Shown here: positions 1 through 5,340 of the stretch, in pieces
Layout of the letters: each line of letters begins with the position of its first letter
Numbering within the stretch: the stretch's first letter is position 1
Assembly: GCA_005882415.1 (NCBI GenBank)
Contig: VBAE01000090.1
Coordinates: 1 to 16,529, forward strand
DNA length: 16,529 bases
DNA from: Alphaproteobacteria bacterium
Lineage (GTDB): Bacteria > Pseudomonadota > Alphaproteobacteria > Sphingomonadales > Sphingomonadaceae
Reading direction: 5' to 3'
The notes under the pieces: generated by a model
The model's database searches: none
Told to the model about the DNA's origin: nothing
Seen by the model: only the letters and a program-made list of their open reading frames with translations
Position numbers and translations under genes: made by a program

Positions 1-259
1 CGTGGTGATCGAACACAACCTCGAAGTCATCAAGACGGCCGACTGGGTCCTCGACCTCGGCCCCGAGGGCGGCGACAAGGGCGGCGAGATCGTCGCCGAA
101 GGAACGCCGGAGCAGGTAGCGAAGGAACCGCGGTCGTACACGGGCGGCTATCTGAAGGAGCTGCTCGCCAAATCTACCCGCTCCGACAAGCCACCCGCGC
201 TGCCGAAGAAGAGGCGGGGTTCAGCCGTTGCATCACGTGAGCCTGAGGCGGTCGAATAG
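1..259 (+). CDS. uvrA: UvrA C-terminal end (excinuclease ABC subunit A, 5'-truncated by window edge)
   Basis: This is the last part of UvrA, the dimeric ABC-type ATPase that recognises DNA lesions and loads UvrB in nucleotide excision repair in the cytoplasm. The visible 85 residues begin with VVIEHNLEVIKTADW, which holds the conserved switch (H-loop) histidine of the second ATPase domain. DLGPEGGDKGGEIVAEGTPE follows, the family's standard C-terminal motif. A basic, proline-rich tail (KPPALPKKRRGS) ends at a TAG stop. The rest of the gene lies to the left of the window. It is a core gene and marks the chromosomal edge of the accessory stretch that follows. The family assignment is secure, and nothing seen suggests damage. 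Confidence 0.95.
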   Translation, partial: VVIEHNLEVIKTADWVLDLGPEGGDKGGEIVAEGTPEQVAKEPRSYTGGYLKELLAKSTRSDKPPALPKKRRGSAVASREPEAVE

Positions 260-290
260 ATTCGGCCTGCGTCTGTTGAGTTGAGGAATT

Positions 291-333
291 CCAGCTTCCT
301 CGGCCCAAGCTCCTTGGAAACGAGGCTAGCTGG
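291..333. repeat. Nested inverted repeat (stem-loop) downstream of uvrA
   Basis: The outer arms at 291-302 and 321-333 pair over 6 bp, then 5 bp after a small internal loop. Inside them CCAAG (305-309) pairs with CTTGG (313-317) around a 3-nt loop. In total 16 base pairs can form. No T-run follows, so it is not a classic Rho-independent terminator. It lies 31 bp after the uvrA stop and could help end uvrA transcription or mark a junction. The rest of 260-485 shows no convincing gene. Confidence 0.5.
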
Positions 334-433
334 GTGACGCCCTCCGTTATGCCGCCGCGTCCATGCAAAACGGCTGAAGCGACGCGCGCTACCTTCATGC
401 CCAGGCTTCAACAGCGTTCAATTTTGCGGATGC

Positions 434-452
434 CTGCAATTTCCCCTTGCAG
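434..452. promoter_or_regulatory. Candidate operator (inverted repeat) upstream of the toxin gene
   Basis: CTGCAA (434-439) and TTGCAG (447-452) are perfect inverted arms with a 7-nt spacer. They lie 33 bp before the toxin start, next to an AT-rich TATATC stretch (463-468) that could serve as a -10 element; no good -35 was found at proper spacing. HigA-type antitoxins commonly bind such palindromes to repress their own operon. The binding itself is inferred from position only. Confidence 0.35.
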
Positions 453-485
453 AAGGTTTAGCTATATCTTAACTGGACTCACACA

Positions 486-905
486 ATGTCCGATTCAGAA
501 GACAAAGCTGAGCGGTTCCACTGCGAATCGCTCGTTGACCGGGGAGGAAATCGCGTTCTGCTATCGGCAGAGGCGAGCAAGGAGTTTTGGGCGGTTGATA
601 CGCGTCAGCAGGCTCGCTTGCTCGCCAATATGGAATTGTGGGCTGAAGGACGTCAGATGACGGACAAGCAGTTTAACGGAAACGAAGGCCGTACCAAAGG
701 CGGCGTCAATCGCATGCTTATGGCGTTCAAAGTTCACAAAATCCGTTGCTATGGTTTTGTCTGCCCCTTGGAGGGCCGCAAGACGTTTGTAATCGTCGAT
801 TTAGATCCAGCGAAGAAAACCGACAAGGGCAAAGTTCGTGTTTTAGATCGTGCTAAGGATCGCGTTATTGCCTTTGAGAAAAGGTATGGAGAAAGTTATG
901 AATGA
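486..905 (+). CDS. RelE/HigB-like toxin of a putative toxin-antitoxin-chaperone system
   Basis: A 139-residue protein whose size, order and pattern fit a RelE/HigB-type toxin, a ribosome-dependent mRNA interferase. Visible hallmarks are a small basic core with KVHKIRCYGFVC (about residues 82-93), a beta-strand TFVIVDLDPAKKTDKG (about 98-113), and a C-terminal VRVLDRAKDRVIAFEKRY helix. The last 8 nt overlap the start of the helix-turn-helix gene, so the two are translationally coupled; toxin-first order is typical of higBA loci. No strong Shine-Dalgarno precedes the ATG. Base composition is clearly more AT-rich than the core genes, suggesting transfer. The toxin call rests mainly on context plus weak fold-level resemblance. 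A phage-derived Gp49-like (HigB-related) protein is the closest alternative. Confidence 0.65.
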   Translation: MSDSEDKAERFHCESLVDRGGNRVLLSAEASKEFWAVDTRQQARLLANMELWAEGRQMTDKQFNGNEGRTKGGVNRMLMAFKVHKIRCYGFVCPLEGRKTFVIVDLDPAKKTDKGKVRVLDRAKDRVIAFEKRYGESYE

Positions 906-1245
906 CAAGCTCAAGTCTCTGCGGGAGTCCGCTGAATATGCGGAAGAAAAGCTTGTCGCGTCCGTGCAGTCGCTTCTTGAGGAGGCGCTGCGGGAGCGCG
1001 GGTGGAACAAGAGCGATCTGGCTAGGAAAATGGGCGTGTCCAAGGCCCGTGTGAGCCAGATGTTTTCTGATAATCAGAATTTCACGATGCGCTTGCTCGC
1101 GAATGCGTTTCACGCGCTGGGCGAGGAACTCCACCTGGGGCGGGGGAGCCAGCGCGTGGAATATAAAGGCATCATGATCACCAAATCGAAATTGGCGGTC
1201 AGCCTATTAGTGGCCATAACGTCATTAGAGAGCAGGCAGCGCTAG
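898..1245 (+). CDS. XRE-family helix-turn-helix antitoxin (HigA-like), C-terminus possibly frameshifted
   Basis: A 115-residue DNA-binding protein. The helix-turn-helix lies at about residues 38-58 (SDLARKMGVSKARVSQMF), preceded by an acidic helical N-terminus. It probably neutralises the upstream toxin and represses the operon. The ATG at 898 is chosen because GGAG (888-891) sits 6 nt before it and because it overlaps the toxin stop (ATGAATGA). The last ~25 residues (after about 90) look unlike a natural antitoxin tail, while the +2 frame over 1167-1412 is open and encodes a plausible amphipathic helix. A frameshift between 1167 and 1243 would extend the protein to about 171 residues, ending over the start of the chaperone gene. 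That is the expected place for a chaperone-addiction tail. As read, the HTH call is firm and the tail is doubtful. Confidence 0.8.
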   Translation: MNDKLKSLRESAEYAEEKLVASVQSLLEEALRERGWNKSDLARKMGVSKARVSQMFSDNQNFTMRLLANAFHALGEELHLGRGSQRVEYKGIMITKSKLAVSLLVAITSLESRQR

Positions 1246-1247
1246 CG

Positions 1248-1412
1248 ATGTGGGAAGCCTTGGACTCCGCTTTGGAGAGTATGGGTACAAAGTCTTCTAG
1301 ACAGTCTCGGCACCGCGACCAAGAAAAGACGACTATTTCAGACTGGTCCAATCAGGACCATGGATCAAATGTAATTCCTATGGTTCGAAAGAGAGCCGCT
1401 GCAAATGGCTAA
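1248..1412 (+). CDS. 54-residue small frame between antitoxin and SecB-like gene; possible displaced antitoxin C-terminus
   Basis: The first ATG in this frame is at 1248, two bases after the antitoxin stop. The frame ends with TAA at 1410-1412, overlapping the next gene's ATG by 8 nt. The product starts MWEALDSALESMG and continues as a hydrophilic, probably disordered segment with a second Trp (ISDWSNQDHG). The frame stays open upstream to 1167, where it reads IREQAALA just before the Met. This suggests it is really the continuation of the antitoxin after a frameshift rather than an independent gene. In known TAC systems the antitoxin carries a C-terminal segment bound by the SecB-like chaperone; this piece is the natural candidate. 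No clear ribosome binding site precedes 1248. Independent gene or displaced tail cannot be decided from the sequence alone. Confidence 0.45.
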   Translation: MWEALDSALESMGTKSSRQSRHRDQEKTTISDWSNQDHGSNVIPMVRKRAAANG

Positions 1413-1956
1413 AAAGTTGACGAACAAGGTTGCAAAGCAAAAGTCGGAGAAGCTTTTCGACTCGAAGCTCGACCCCGCAGCGTACAATCATGTGGCGACG
1501 CGATCTGCCTTGATTGCGGTGCAGCTTATTTCTAGTGAATTCGACGTGACTCCTGATTTTTTCAAAAATAGTGAAAAGATTAAGGTCGATCTCTGTCATA
1601 ACATCGTCGCGATCAATGCATACGGTACTGACCAGATGGTTGTCGGGATTTTCAGATATGAAGTTGTAGCGAAACTAGGTCGCAAGCACGCCTTAAGTGC
1701 TCGAGCGGAGTTTCTTGCTGCCTATGACACACCAGAAGATGCCGCGGAAAACGAGACGAAGGCGTTTTGCGCGCGTGTAGGATTGTTTGCGGCTTATCCG
1801 TATTTTCGTGCCCTATTTGCGCATTTTGCGTCGGCAGGGAACATTGATCTTCCTATCTTGCCGGTTCTTAGCGCCGACCCCCTGAGGAAGAGCGACGGTA
1901 AGCAGTCAACAGTTACAACTCGTCCTTCGAAGGGAGATGACGATAATGACGGATAA
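1405..1956 (+). CDS. SecB-like chaperone, putative partner of the toxin-antitoxin pair (TAC chaperone)
   Basis: A 183-residue protein with the SecB fold pattern. It has beta-strands around residues 58-104 (KIKVDL, MVVGIFRYEVVAKLG, ALSARAEFLAAY), then AAYPYFRALFAHFASAGN (about 129-146) and LPILPV (149-154). The last two match the positions of FPYAR...SRGTFPQLNLAPVNF in Escherichia coli SecB. An acidic tail (GDDDND) ends it. Housekeeping SecB is about 150-160 residues. SecB-like TAC chaperones such as Mycobacterium tuberculosis Rv1957 are nearer this length, and lie, as here, directly after a HigB-HigA pair. The start overlaps the previous frame (ATGGCTAA), implying coupled translation. It probably holds the antitoxin in a foldable state in the cytoplasm. 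The assignment is from pattern and context; a structure prediction would settle it. Confidence 0.7.
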   Translation: MAKKLTNKVAKQKSEKLFDSKLDPAAYNHVATRSALIAVQLISSEFDVTPDFFKNSEKIKVDLCHNIVAINAYGTDQMVVGIFRYEVVAKLGRKHALSARAEFLAAYDTPEDAAENETKAFCARVGLFAAYPYFRALFAHFASAGNIDLPILPVLSADPLRKSDGKQSTVTTRPSKGDDDNDG

Positions 1957-1997
1957 CAACTTATTAGGGGCATAATGTCCCGAATAAGGAGAATAAC

Positions 1998-2180
1998 ATG
2001 AGCAGCTGTACCGATAGAAATGGCGATGAGTGGGAGATCTATTCGACCGCGAGCGGATGGCGCTGGCGGCGGACTGCTACTAACGGCCGCGTTGTCGGCG
2101 CGTCTACGCAGGCTTACTCCAATCGATCCGATTGCGTCGCCAACGCTCAGCGTAATGGTATGACCTGCACGCCTGTTTGA
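1998..2180 (+). CDS. DUF1508 (YegP/UPF0339-like) domain protein
   Basis: A 60-residue protein with a single DUF1508 unit: EWEIYSTASGWRWRRTATNG (about 11-30), then VVGASTQAYSNRSDC and a closing NAQRNGM. The aromatic WRWR pattern and the NG turn are the family signature; the family often occurs as tandem units and its function is poorly known. TAAGGAG (1985-1991) lies 6 nt before the ATG and fixes the start. It has three cysteines (4, 46, 57). It follows the SecB-like gene by 41 bp on the same strand and shares its lower GC content, so it probably belongs to the same acquired block. It need not be part of the toxin-antitoxin-chaperone unit. The domain call is good; the role is unknown. Confidence 0.75.
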   Translation: MSSCTDRNGDEWEIYSTASGWRWRRTATNGRVVGASTQAYSNRSDCVANAQRNGMTCTPV

Positions 2181-2286
2181 GCGATTTAGCTACAGCTAGC
2201 GGCGCGGGCAAATGCCCGCGCCGCCGTATCGCACACTCCCGCGGCATGGCGTTGGTTACGTGTCTCCATCGGACCCCGCTGGGATC

Positions 2287-2544
2287 TTACGAAACACCCA
2301 AGCCCCTCTCAATGAGCCGCCTGATCGCCTCGGACCGCGAGGGCCTCGGCTCCTCCTGCCGCTCGATCCAGGCGGTGATCTTCGCCTCCAGCTCAACAGG
2401 GATGCGGACGCCCTTCGTTGGGGACTCGCCGGTCCGAGGACGGCCGCGAGGTCTTTTCTCAAGATCGGCTATTGACCCGTCCCTATTTATCGTGCACGAT
2501 ATATAAATCAGCCGAACAAGGGCCCGCCTTGCTTCGGCTCTCAC
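2287..2544 (-). CDS. Ribbon-helix-helix (CopG/MetJ-type) DNA-binding protein; true start probably at 2472
   Basis: The core reads KGVRIPVELEAKITAWIE followed by PSRSEAIRRLIERGL. That is a ribbon-helix-helix fold: one beta-strand and two helices that dimerise to bind palindromic DNA. An RGRPRTG stretch, as in AT-hook-like arms, precedes it. The frame opens with GTG at 2544 (85 aa), but that start lacks a ribosome binding site and would translate through the palindrome at 2488-2501. The natural N-terminus is more likely I/M-ADLEKRPRGRP, beginning at 2472. There the codon is ATA instead of ATG, with AGGGACGG just upstream. So the start may be non-canonical, or the gene may be decaying by a single base change. 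Divergent from the gene at 2576. Probably an autoregulator; the target is unknown. Confidence 0.7.
   Translation of the reverse strand: MRAEARRALVRLIYISCTINRDGSIADLEKRPRGRPRTGESPTKGVRIPVELEAKITAWIERQEEPRPSRSEAIRRLIERGLGVS
2488..2501. promoter_or_regulatory. 14-bp perfect palindrome, candidate operator
   Basis: TATCGTGCACGATA is a perfect palindrome centred in the divergent interval between the ribbon-helix-helix gene and the gene starting at 2576, within an AT-rich stretch (TATTT...ATATAAAT) typical of a promoter. Ribbon-helix-helix repressors bind such symmetrical sites, so autoregulation is a fair inference. Exact -35/-10 boxes could not be placed with normal spacing. Confidence 0.5.
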
Positions 2545-2575
2545 CCCGCAACGCCTTCGAACAAGGAGGTGAAGG

Positions 2576-3051
2576 ATGGTTGACGGGCAGCATAGTCGAA
2601 CGGACGGCGGCGTTCCAGCCGCCGGCTGCGAGACGGCGCGGCCGATCCCGCCAGCCGGTCCGGCGGGGCGAGCCTGTCTTGAACTCAGCCGAAGGGCGCT
2701 GCTGACCGGCGCCTGCGCCGCGCCCCTCGTTCGTCACCCCGGACTTGATCCGGGGCCCACCTTCTTCCCTTCTGCGCCATCGGAGAGGCAGCAAGGCAGG
2801 TGGATGCCGGATCAAGTCCGGCATGACGAGCAGTCCTTCGTGGTCACGACGAAGCGCTCTACGATCACCTCGGCACAAGCCACGACCGAGCCCTTGCCCG
2901 CCTCCTCACCACCCCCGCCCCCACTATGGCCGCCCTCGCCACCAAGCTCGACCTGGCCCTCTACGACGACGCCCTCGAATTCCTCGGCTCCGCTGCCGCC
3001 ATGCGCACCCTAAAACAAGACGCCCACCGCCTCGCCGCTACCGAGGCCTGA
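2576..3051 (+). pseudogene. Hypothetical gene split by a palindromic repeat element (N- and C-terminal halves in different frames)
   Basis: A near-perfect ribosome binding site, AAGGAGGT (2563-2570), lies 5 nt before ATG 2576. The first ~52 residues (MVDGQHSRTDGG..., LSRRALLTGACAAPLV) read as a real N-terminus. Translation then enters a palindromic intergenic repeat (2731-2830). After the repeat a different frame (2827-3051) reads as a natural C-terminus: EALYDHLGTSHDRALARLL, then MAALATKLDLALYDDALEFL, ending in LKQDAHRLAATEA and a TGA. The two halves together would make a protein of about 155 residues. It resembles a hypothetical family in sphingomonads whose function I cannot name. The simplest reading is that insertion or drift of the repeat broke the frame. 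Alternatively only the C-terminal part from ATG 2926 (41 aa) is made. Confidence 0.55.
2731..2830. repeat. Composite palindromic intergenic repeat (REP/BIME-like)
   Basis: Two hairpins face each other. CCCCGGA (2737-2743) pairs with TCCGGGG (2749-2755), and TGCCGGA (2805-2811) pairs with TCCGGCA (2817-2823). The outer ends (CGTCACCCCGGACTTGATCC and the mirrored GGATCAAGTCCGGCATGACG) form one larger inverted repeat. This is a dispersed element common between genes in sphingomonads and other alphaproteobacteria. Here it sits inside the broken gene 2576-3051. Confidence 0.85.
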
Positions 3052-3058
3052 GATTGTT

Positions 3059-3209
3059 TCACGCAAAGACGCAAAGGCGCAAAGAGTCCGAACCGCTGCC
3101 CACGGCCGCAGGCCAATTCAATCCGAGCCAAAGCTCAAACCTCCCCATGAAGGATCGCTCCGCGATCGACACCGCCGCGACCCCTTAGCGTCTTTGCGTC
3201 TTTGCGTGA
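3059..3209. repeat. 150-bp dispersed repeat with inverted ends, copy 1
   Basis: The ends are TCACGCAAAG... and ...CTTTGCGTGA, carrying CGCAAAG/CTTTGCG tandem units. Inside lies the hairpin GATCGC-TCC-GCGATC. A second copy at 5036-5185 has the same orientation; the first 35 bases are identical between the copies. No coding capacity. It has the look of a small non-autonomous mobile or REP-like element. It starts 7 bp after the stop of the broken gene and is followed by parE. Confidence 0.85.
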
Positions 3210-3247
3210 GACATTTCCGAAGCCCGAGCGGCACCGCCTCAAGAATA

Positions 3248-3547
3248 TTACCCTCTGCCCCCGAACTCCCCCTCCACATCCCTCGCGCCATGGAGGATTC
3301 GCTCAATGCGTACCGCTCCACGGCTCGGCGTGTAGAAGATGACGTAGTGCCCGTGCACGAGCGAGCGCAGACCCGGCGTCAGGTCCGACCGGTCGCGTCC
3401 GCGCTCCGGGAACTGCGCCAGGCCCGCGCACCGAGCCTCCAGCTCCGAGACGAAGCTCAGCGCCCGGTCCCGGTCGTCGGCCGCGATGTAGAGGGCGATG
3501 TCGAGGAGGTCGGCTTCGGCCTCCGGCGCGAACTCGACCCGGATCAA
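3248..3547 (-). CDS. parE: ParE-type toxin of a type II toxin-antitoxin pair
   Basis: A 99-residue RelE/ParE-superfamily toxin. IRVEFAPEAEADLLDIALYI (about 2-21) is the typical N-terminal strand-helix. Then come ELEARCAGLAQFPERGRDRSD (second helix), LRSLVHGHYVIFYTP (the family's core strands), and RIERILHGARDVEGEF at the end. ParE toxins inhibit DNA gyrase. The start is TTG at 3547, overlapping the antitoxin stop (TTGA), so translation is coupled. Length is normal and no break is seen. It lies downstream of its antitoxin, the usual parDE order. Together with parD it sits between two direct copies of the 150-bp repeat. Confidence 0.9.
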   Translation of the reverse strand: MIRVEFAPEAEADLLDIALYIAADDRDRALSFVSELEARCAGLAQFPERGRDRSDLTPGLRSLVHGHYVIFYTPSRGAVRIERILHGARDVEGEFGGRG

Positions 3548-3813
3548 CCCGCCGCCCGCTTGCCGCTCGCCTCGCCAAGCGCGTCACGCACCCGCGCGAA
3601 CACCTCATCCGCCGGCCGCCCCGGCCCGCTCTCCCGTCCGCGCTCGATCGCGCTCCTCAGGCCCTCGAGCCGCGCCTCTCGCTCGGCCTCCCGCTCCTCG
3701 ATCAGCCGAAGCCCCTCCCGAACCACTTCGCTCGCCGACGCGAAGCGGCCGCTCTTCACCTGGCGCTGTACAAAATCCTCGAAATGGGTCCCAAGGGAAT
3801 AGCTGGCGGGCAC
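3544..3813 (-). CDS. parD: ParD-type antitoxin
   Basis: An 89-residue antitoxin. The N-terminal half (ASYSLGTHFEDFVQRQVKSG, then RFASASEVVREGLRLIEERE) is a ribbon-helix-helix DNA-binding domain of the ParD/CC2985 type. The charged C-terminal helix (EAEREARLEGLRSAIERG...) should wrap the toxin. The start is GTG at 3813, supported by GAGGAG 6 nt upstream; the frame stays open to 3876 but has no better signal there. Co-transcribed with parE by overlap. ParD normally represses its own promoter; an inverted repeat just upstream (3832-3846) is a candidate site. Confidence 0.9.
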   Translation of the reverse strand: MPASYSLGTHFEDFVQRQVKSGRFASASEVVREGLRLIEEREAEREARLEGLRSAIERGRESGPGRPADEVFARVRDALGEASGKRAAG

Positions 3814-3831
3814 GGGGCTCTCCTCTCGAAT

Positions 3832-3846
3832 TATCAATTTATGATA
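3832..3846. promoter_or_regulatory. Candidate parDE operator
   Basis: TATCA (3832-3836) and TGATA (3842-3846) are inverted arms around ATTTA, 19 bp upstream of the parD start in an AT-rich stretch shared with the divergent gene at 3921. Ribbon-helix-helix antitoxins bind short palindromes of this kind. Function inferred from position. Confidence 0.4.
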
Positions 3847-3920
3847 TCGCGTAGGTCCGCTCAAGGCTTTCAACAAAATTGCGCTTGCAAAGTAGGAATT
3901 CGTTTGATGTAACCTCGTAA

Positions 3921-4988
3921 ATGGAACAGAACCAGAACTCCGAGTCTCCTTGGGACTCTTCGCCCGCAGCGCCGGCGGAACCCGTCGAGCTGCTCACCGA
4001 CCACATGCCCGCGATGGTCGATCCGCTCGTGCCGCGCGACGTCGAGGACAGCTTCACCGAGACCAGGCGGCTTCGCCACGATGGCTGGACACCGGACAAG
4101 AAGCGCCTGTTTCTCGAATGCTTCGCCGAATGCGGCGTGCTCACCGACGCCTGCCGCGCAGCCGGAATGAGCGCCAAGGCCACCTACAATCTGCGCGACC
4201 GCGATCCCCTCTTCGCCGCGGGGATGGAGGCGGCCAGGGTCAAGGCCCGGGGCCCGCTCGCCGACGAGGTCTATTCGCGTGCCCGCAACGGAGTCTTCGA
4301 GCGCATCTACAGGAACGGCGCCATCGTCGCCGAGCGCCACCGCTACGACAACCGGCTGACCATGGCCGCGCTCGGCCGCCTCGATGCACGGGTCGACCGG
4401 GCCGAGGAGCAGGGCGCGCCGTACCTCGCGCTCGTCGGGCGCTGGGACGAATATCTCGACGCCCTCGCCGAGGACCGGCGCGAGGACGGCTTCGCACTCC
4501 TTGCTCCGCCCGCGCCCGCCCCCGCTCCGGCGCCCGCGGCCGAAGTACAGAAAAATGCGGGAGACCGTGAACTTCGTGAACTTCACCCCGGGAATCGCGA
4601 ACTTCACCTGGCGGATGAGGACGGCGAGGATCCGCACGAAATCTGGCAGGACGAGGAGGAGGACGAGGAGAGCAAGCTGCTCACCGGCGGCTGGTGGACC
4701 AATTACCCTCCGCCCGCCGGCTTCGACGGCGAGGAAGAGGGCACCTACGGCGACGACGATTATCAGCGCCGGCTCTCGCCCGCCGAGCAGAACGTGATGG
4801 ACGCCGACGCCGCCGAGGAGGAAGCGGAGCAGGCCGAGCTCCTCGCCCGCGAGCGCGCCATCGCCGAAGCCCAGCGCGACGCCTTCTTCGGCTTCCGCCC
4901 CGCTCCGCAAGCGGCTCCGACTCCGGCTGAGCAGGCGACGACCCCGTCCACTTCGTCCACTTCCGCCGCGAGCGAGCCGGACCCGTGA
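3921..4988 (+). CDS. Hypothetical protein with terminase-small-subunit-like helix-turn-helix and acidic low-complexity tail
   Basis: A 355-residue protein I cannot name. Residues about 49-110 (RRLRHDGWTPDKKRLFLECF, ECGVLTDACRAAGMSAKATY, then LRDRDPLFAAGMEAARVK) resemble the DNA-binding helix-turn-helix of phage terminase small subunits and related domesticated proteins. A middle helical region (RLDARVDRAEEQGAPYLALV) follows. From about residue 195 the chain becomes low-complexity: a Pro-Ala run, a repeated NRELH-like segment, then long acidic stretches (DEEEDEESK, AEEEAEQAEL) and a Ser/Thr tail. The start at 3921 lacks a strong ribosome binding site. It is divergent from parDE and followed by the second 150-bp repeat. 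A degraded second copy of its HTH region is at 6300-6390. It may be a phage-derived gene kept by the host; no other phage genes are near. Confidence 0.65.
   Translation: MEQNQNSESPWDSSPAAPAEPVELLTDHMPAMVDPLVPRDVEDSFTETRRLRHDGWTPDKKRLFLECFAECGVLTDACRAAGMSAKATYNLRDRDPLFAAGMEAARVKARGPLADEVYSRARNGVFERIYRNGAIVAERHRYDNRLTMAALGRLDARVDRAEEQGAPYLALVGRWDEYLDALAEDRREDGFALLAPPAPAPAPAPAAEVQKNAGDRELRELHPGNRELHLADEDGEDPHEIWQDEEEDEESKLLTGGWWTNYPPPAGFDGEEEGTYGDDDYQRRLSPAEQNVMDADAAEEEAEQAELLARERAIAEAQRDAFFGFRPAPQAAPTPAEQATTPSTSSTSAASEPDP
4567..4608 (+). repeat. Short GAACTTC repeats inside the terminase-like gene
   Basis: GTGAACTTC occurs twice in tandem (4567-4575, 4576-4584) and GCGAACTTC once more (4597-4605), giving RELRELH and NRELH in the protein. 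A related doublet, GTCCACTTC twice, is at 4946-4963 in the same gene. The repeats mark low-complexity growth of the C-terminal tail. Confidence 0.7.
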
Positions 4989-5035
4989 CCGAGACCCTTC
5001 AGCCAACCCCTCGCCGCGTTGCCGGCCTGAATTGG

Positions 5036-5185
5036 TCACGCAAAGACGCAAAGGCGCAAAGAGTCCGAACAGCTCCCGCCGCCGAAGGCGAATTCAACCC
5101 GAGGATCAGCTCGCCCCCTCACAAGAAGGATCGCTCCGCGATCGAAACAGCCGCGGCACCTTTGCGTCTTTGCGTCTTTGCGTGA
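5036..5185. repeat. 150-bp dispersed repeat with inverted ends, copy 2
   Basis: It is in the same orientation as copy 1 (3059-3209), with the same TCACGCAAAG/CTTTGCGTGA ends and the same internal GATCGC-TCC-GCGATC hairpin. The central part has drifted. It lies 47 bp after the terminase-like gene. The two copies bracket about 1.8 kb holding parDE and that gene. The stretch 5186-5340 behind it shows no gene. Confidence 0.85.
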
Positions 5186-5340
5186 ACCATTATCCACCTC
5201 TGAGCAGCACCTGCCTGCCCTCGCTTCCCGCTCCGCCTCCCGGGCAAGGCGCACTACCGCTTCGCCGCCGCCGCCCGGCAACCATCCGCCTCGCCCGCGC
5301 ATTCGCCCTGTCCTAACCTCTGTTAAGAAGGACGTGCCCG

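Noticed and set aside
334..660. Plus-strand frame overlapping the toxin start
   Set aside because: No ribosome binding site, Arg-rich product, and it overlaps the better-supported toxin gene in another frame.
1946..1975. Nine-codon frame after the SecB-like gene (ATG ACG GAT ...)
   Set aside because: Too short and no ribosome binding site; more likely chance.
2483..2878. Minus-strand frame containing VMPDLIRHP
   Set aside because: That peptide is the translation of the dispersed palindromic repeat, often miscalled as coding.
3870..5051. 393-codon minus-strand frame opposite the terminase-like gene
   Set aside because: Composition typical of an antisense shadow, and it runs into the 150-bp repeat. 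The plus strand has the recognisable HTH and a duplicated fragment elsewhere.
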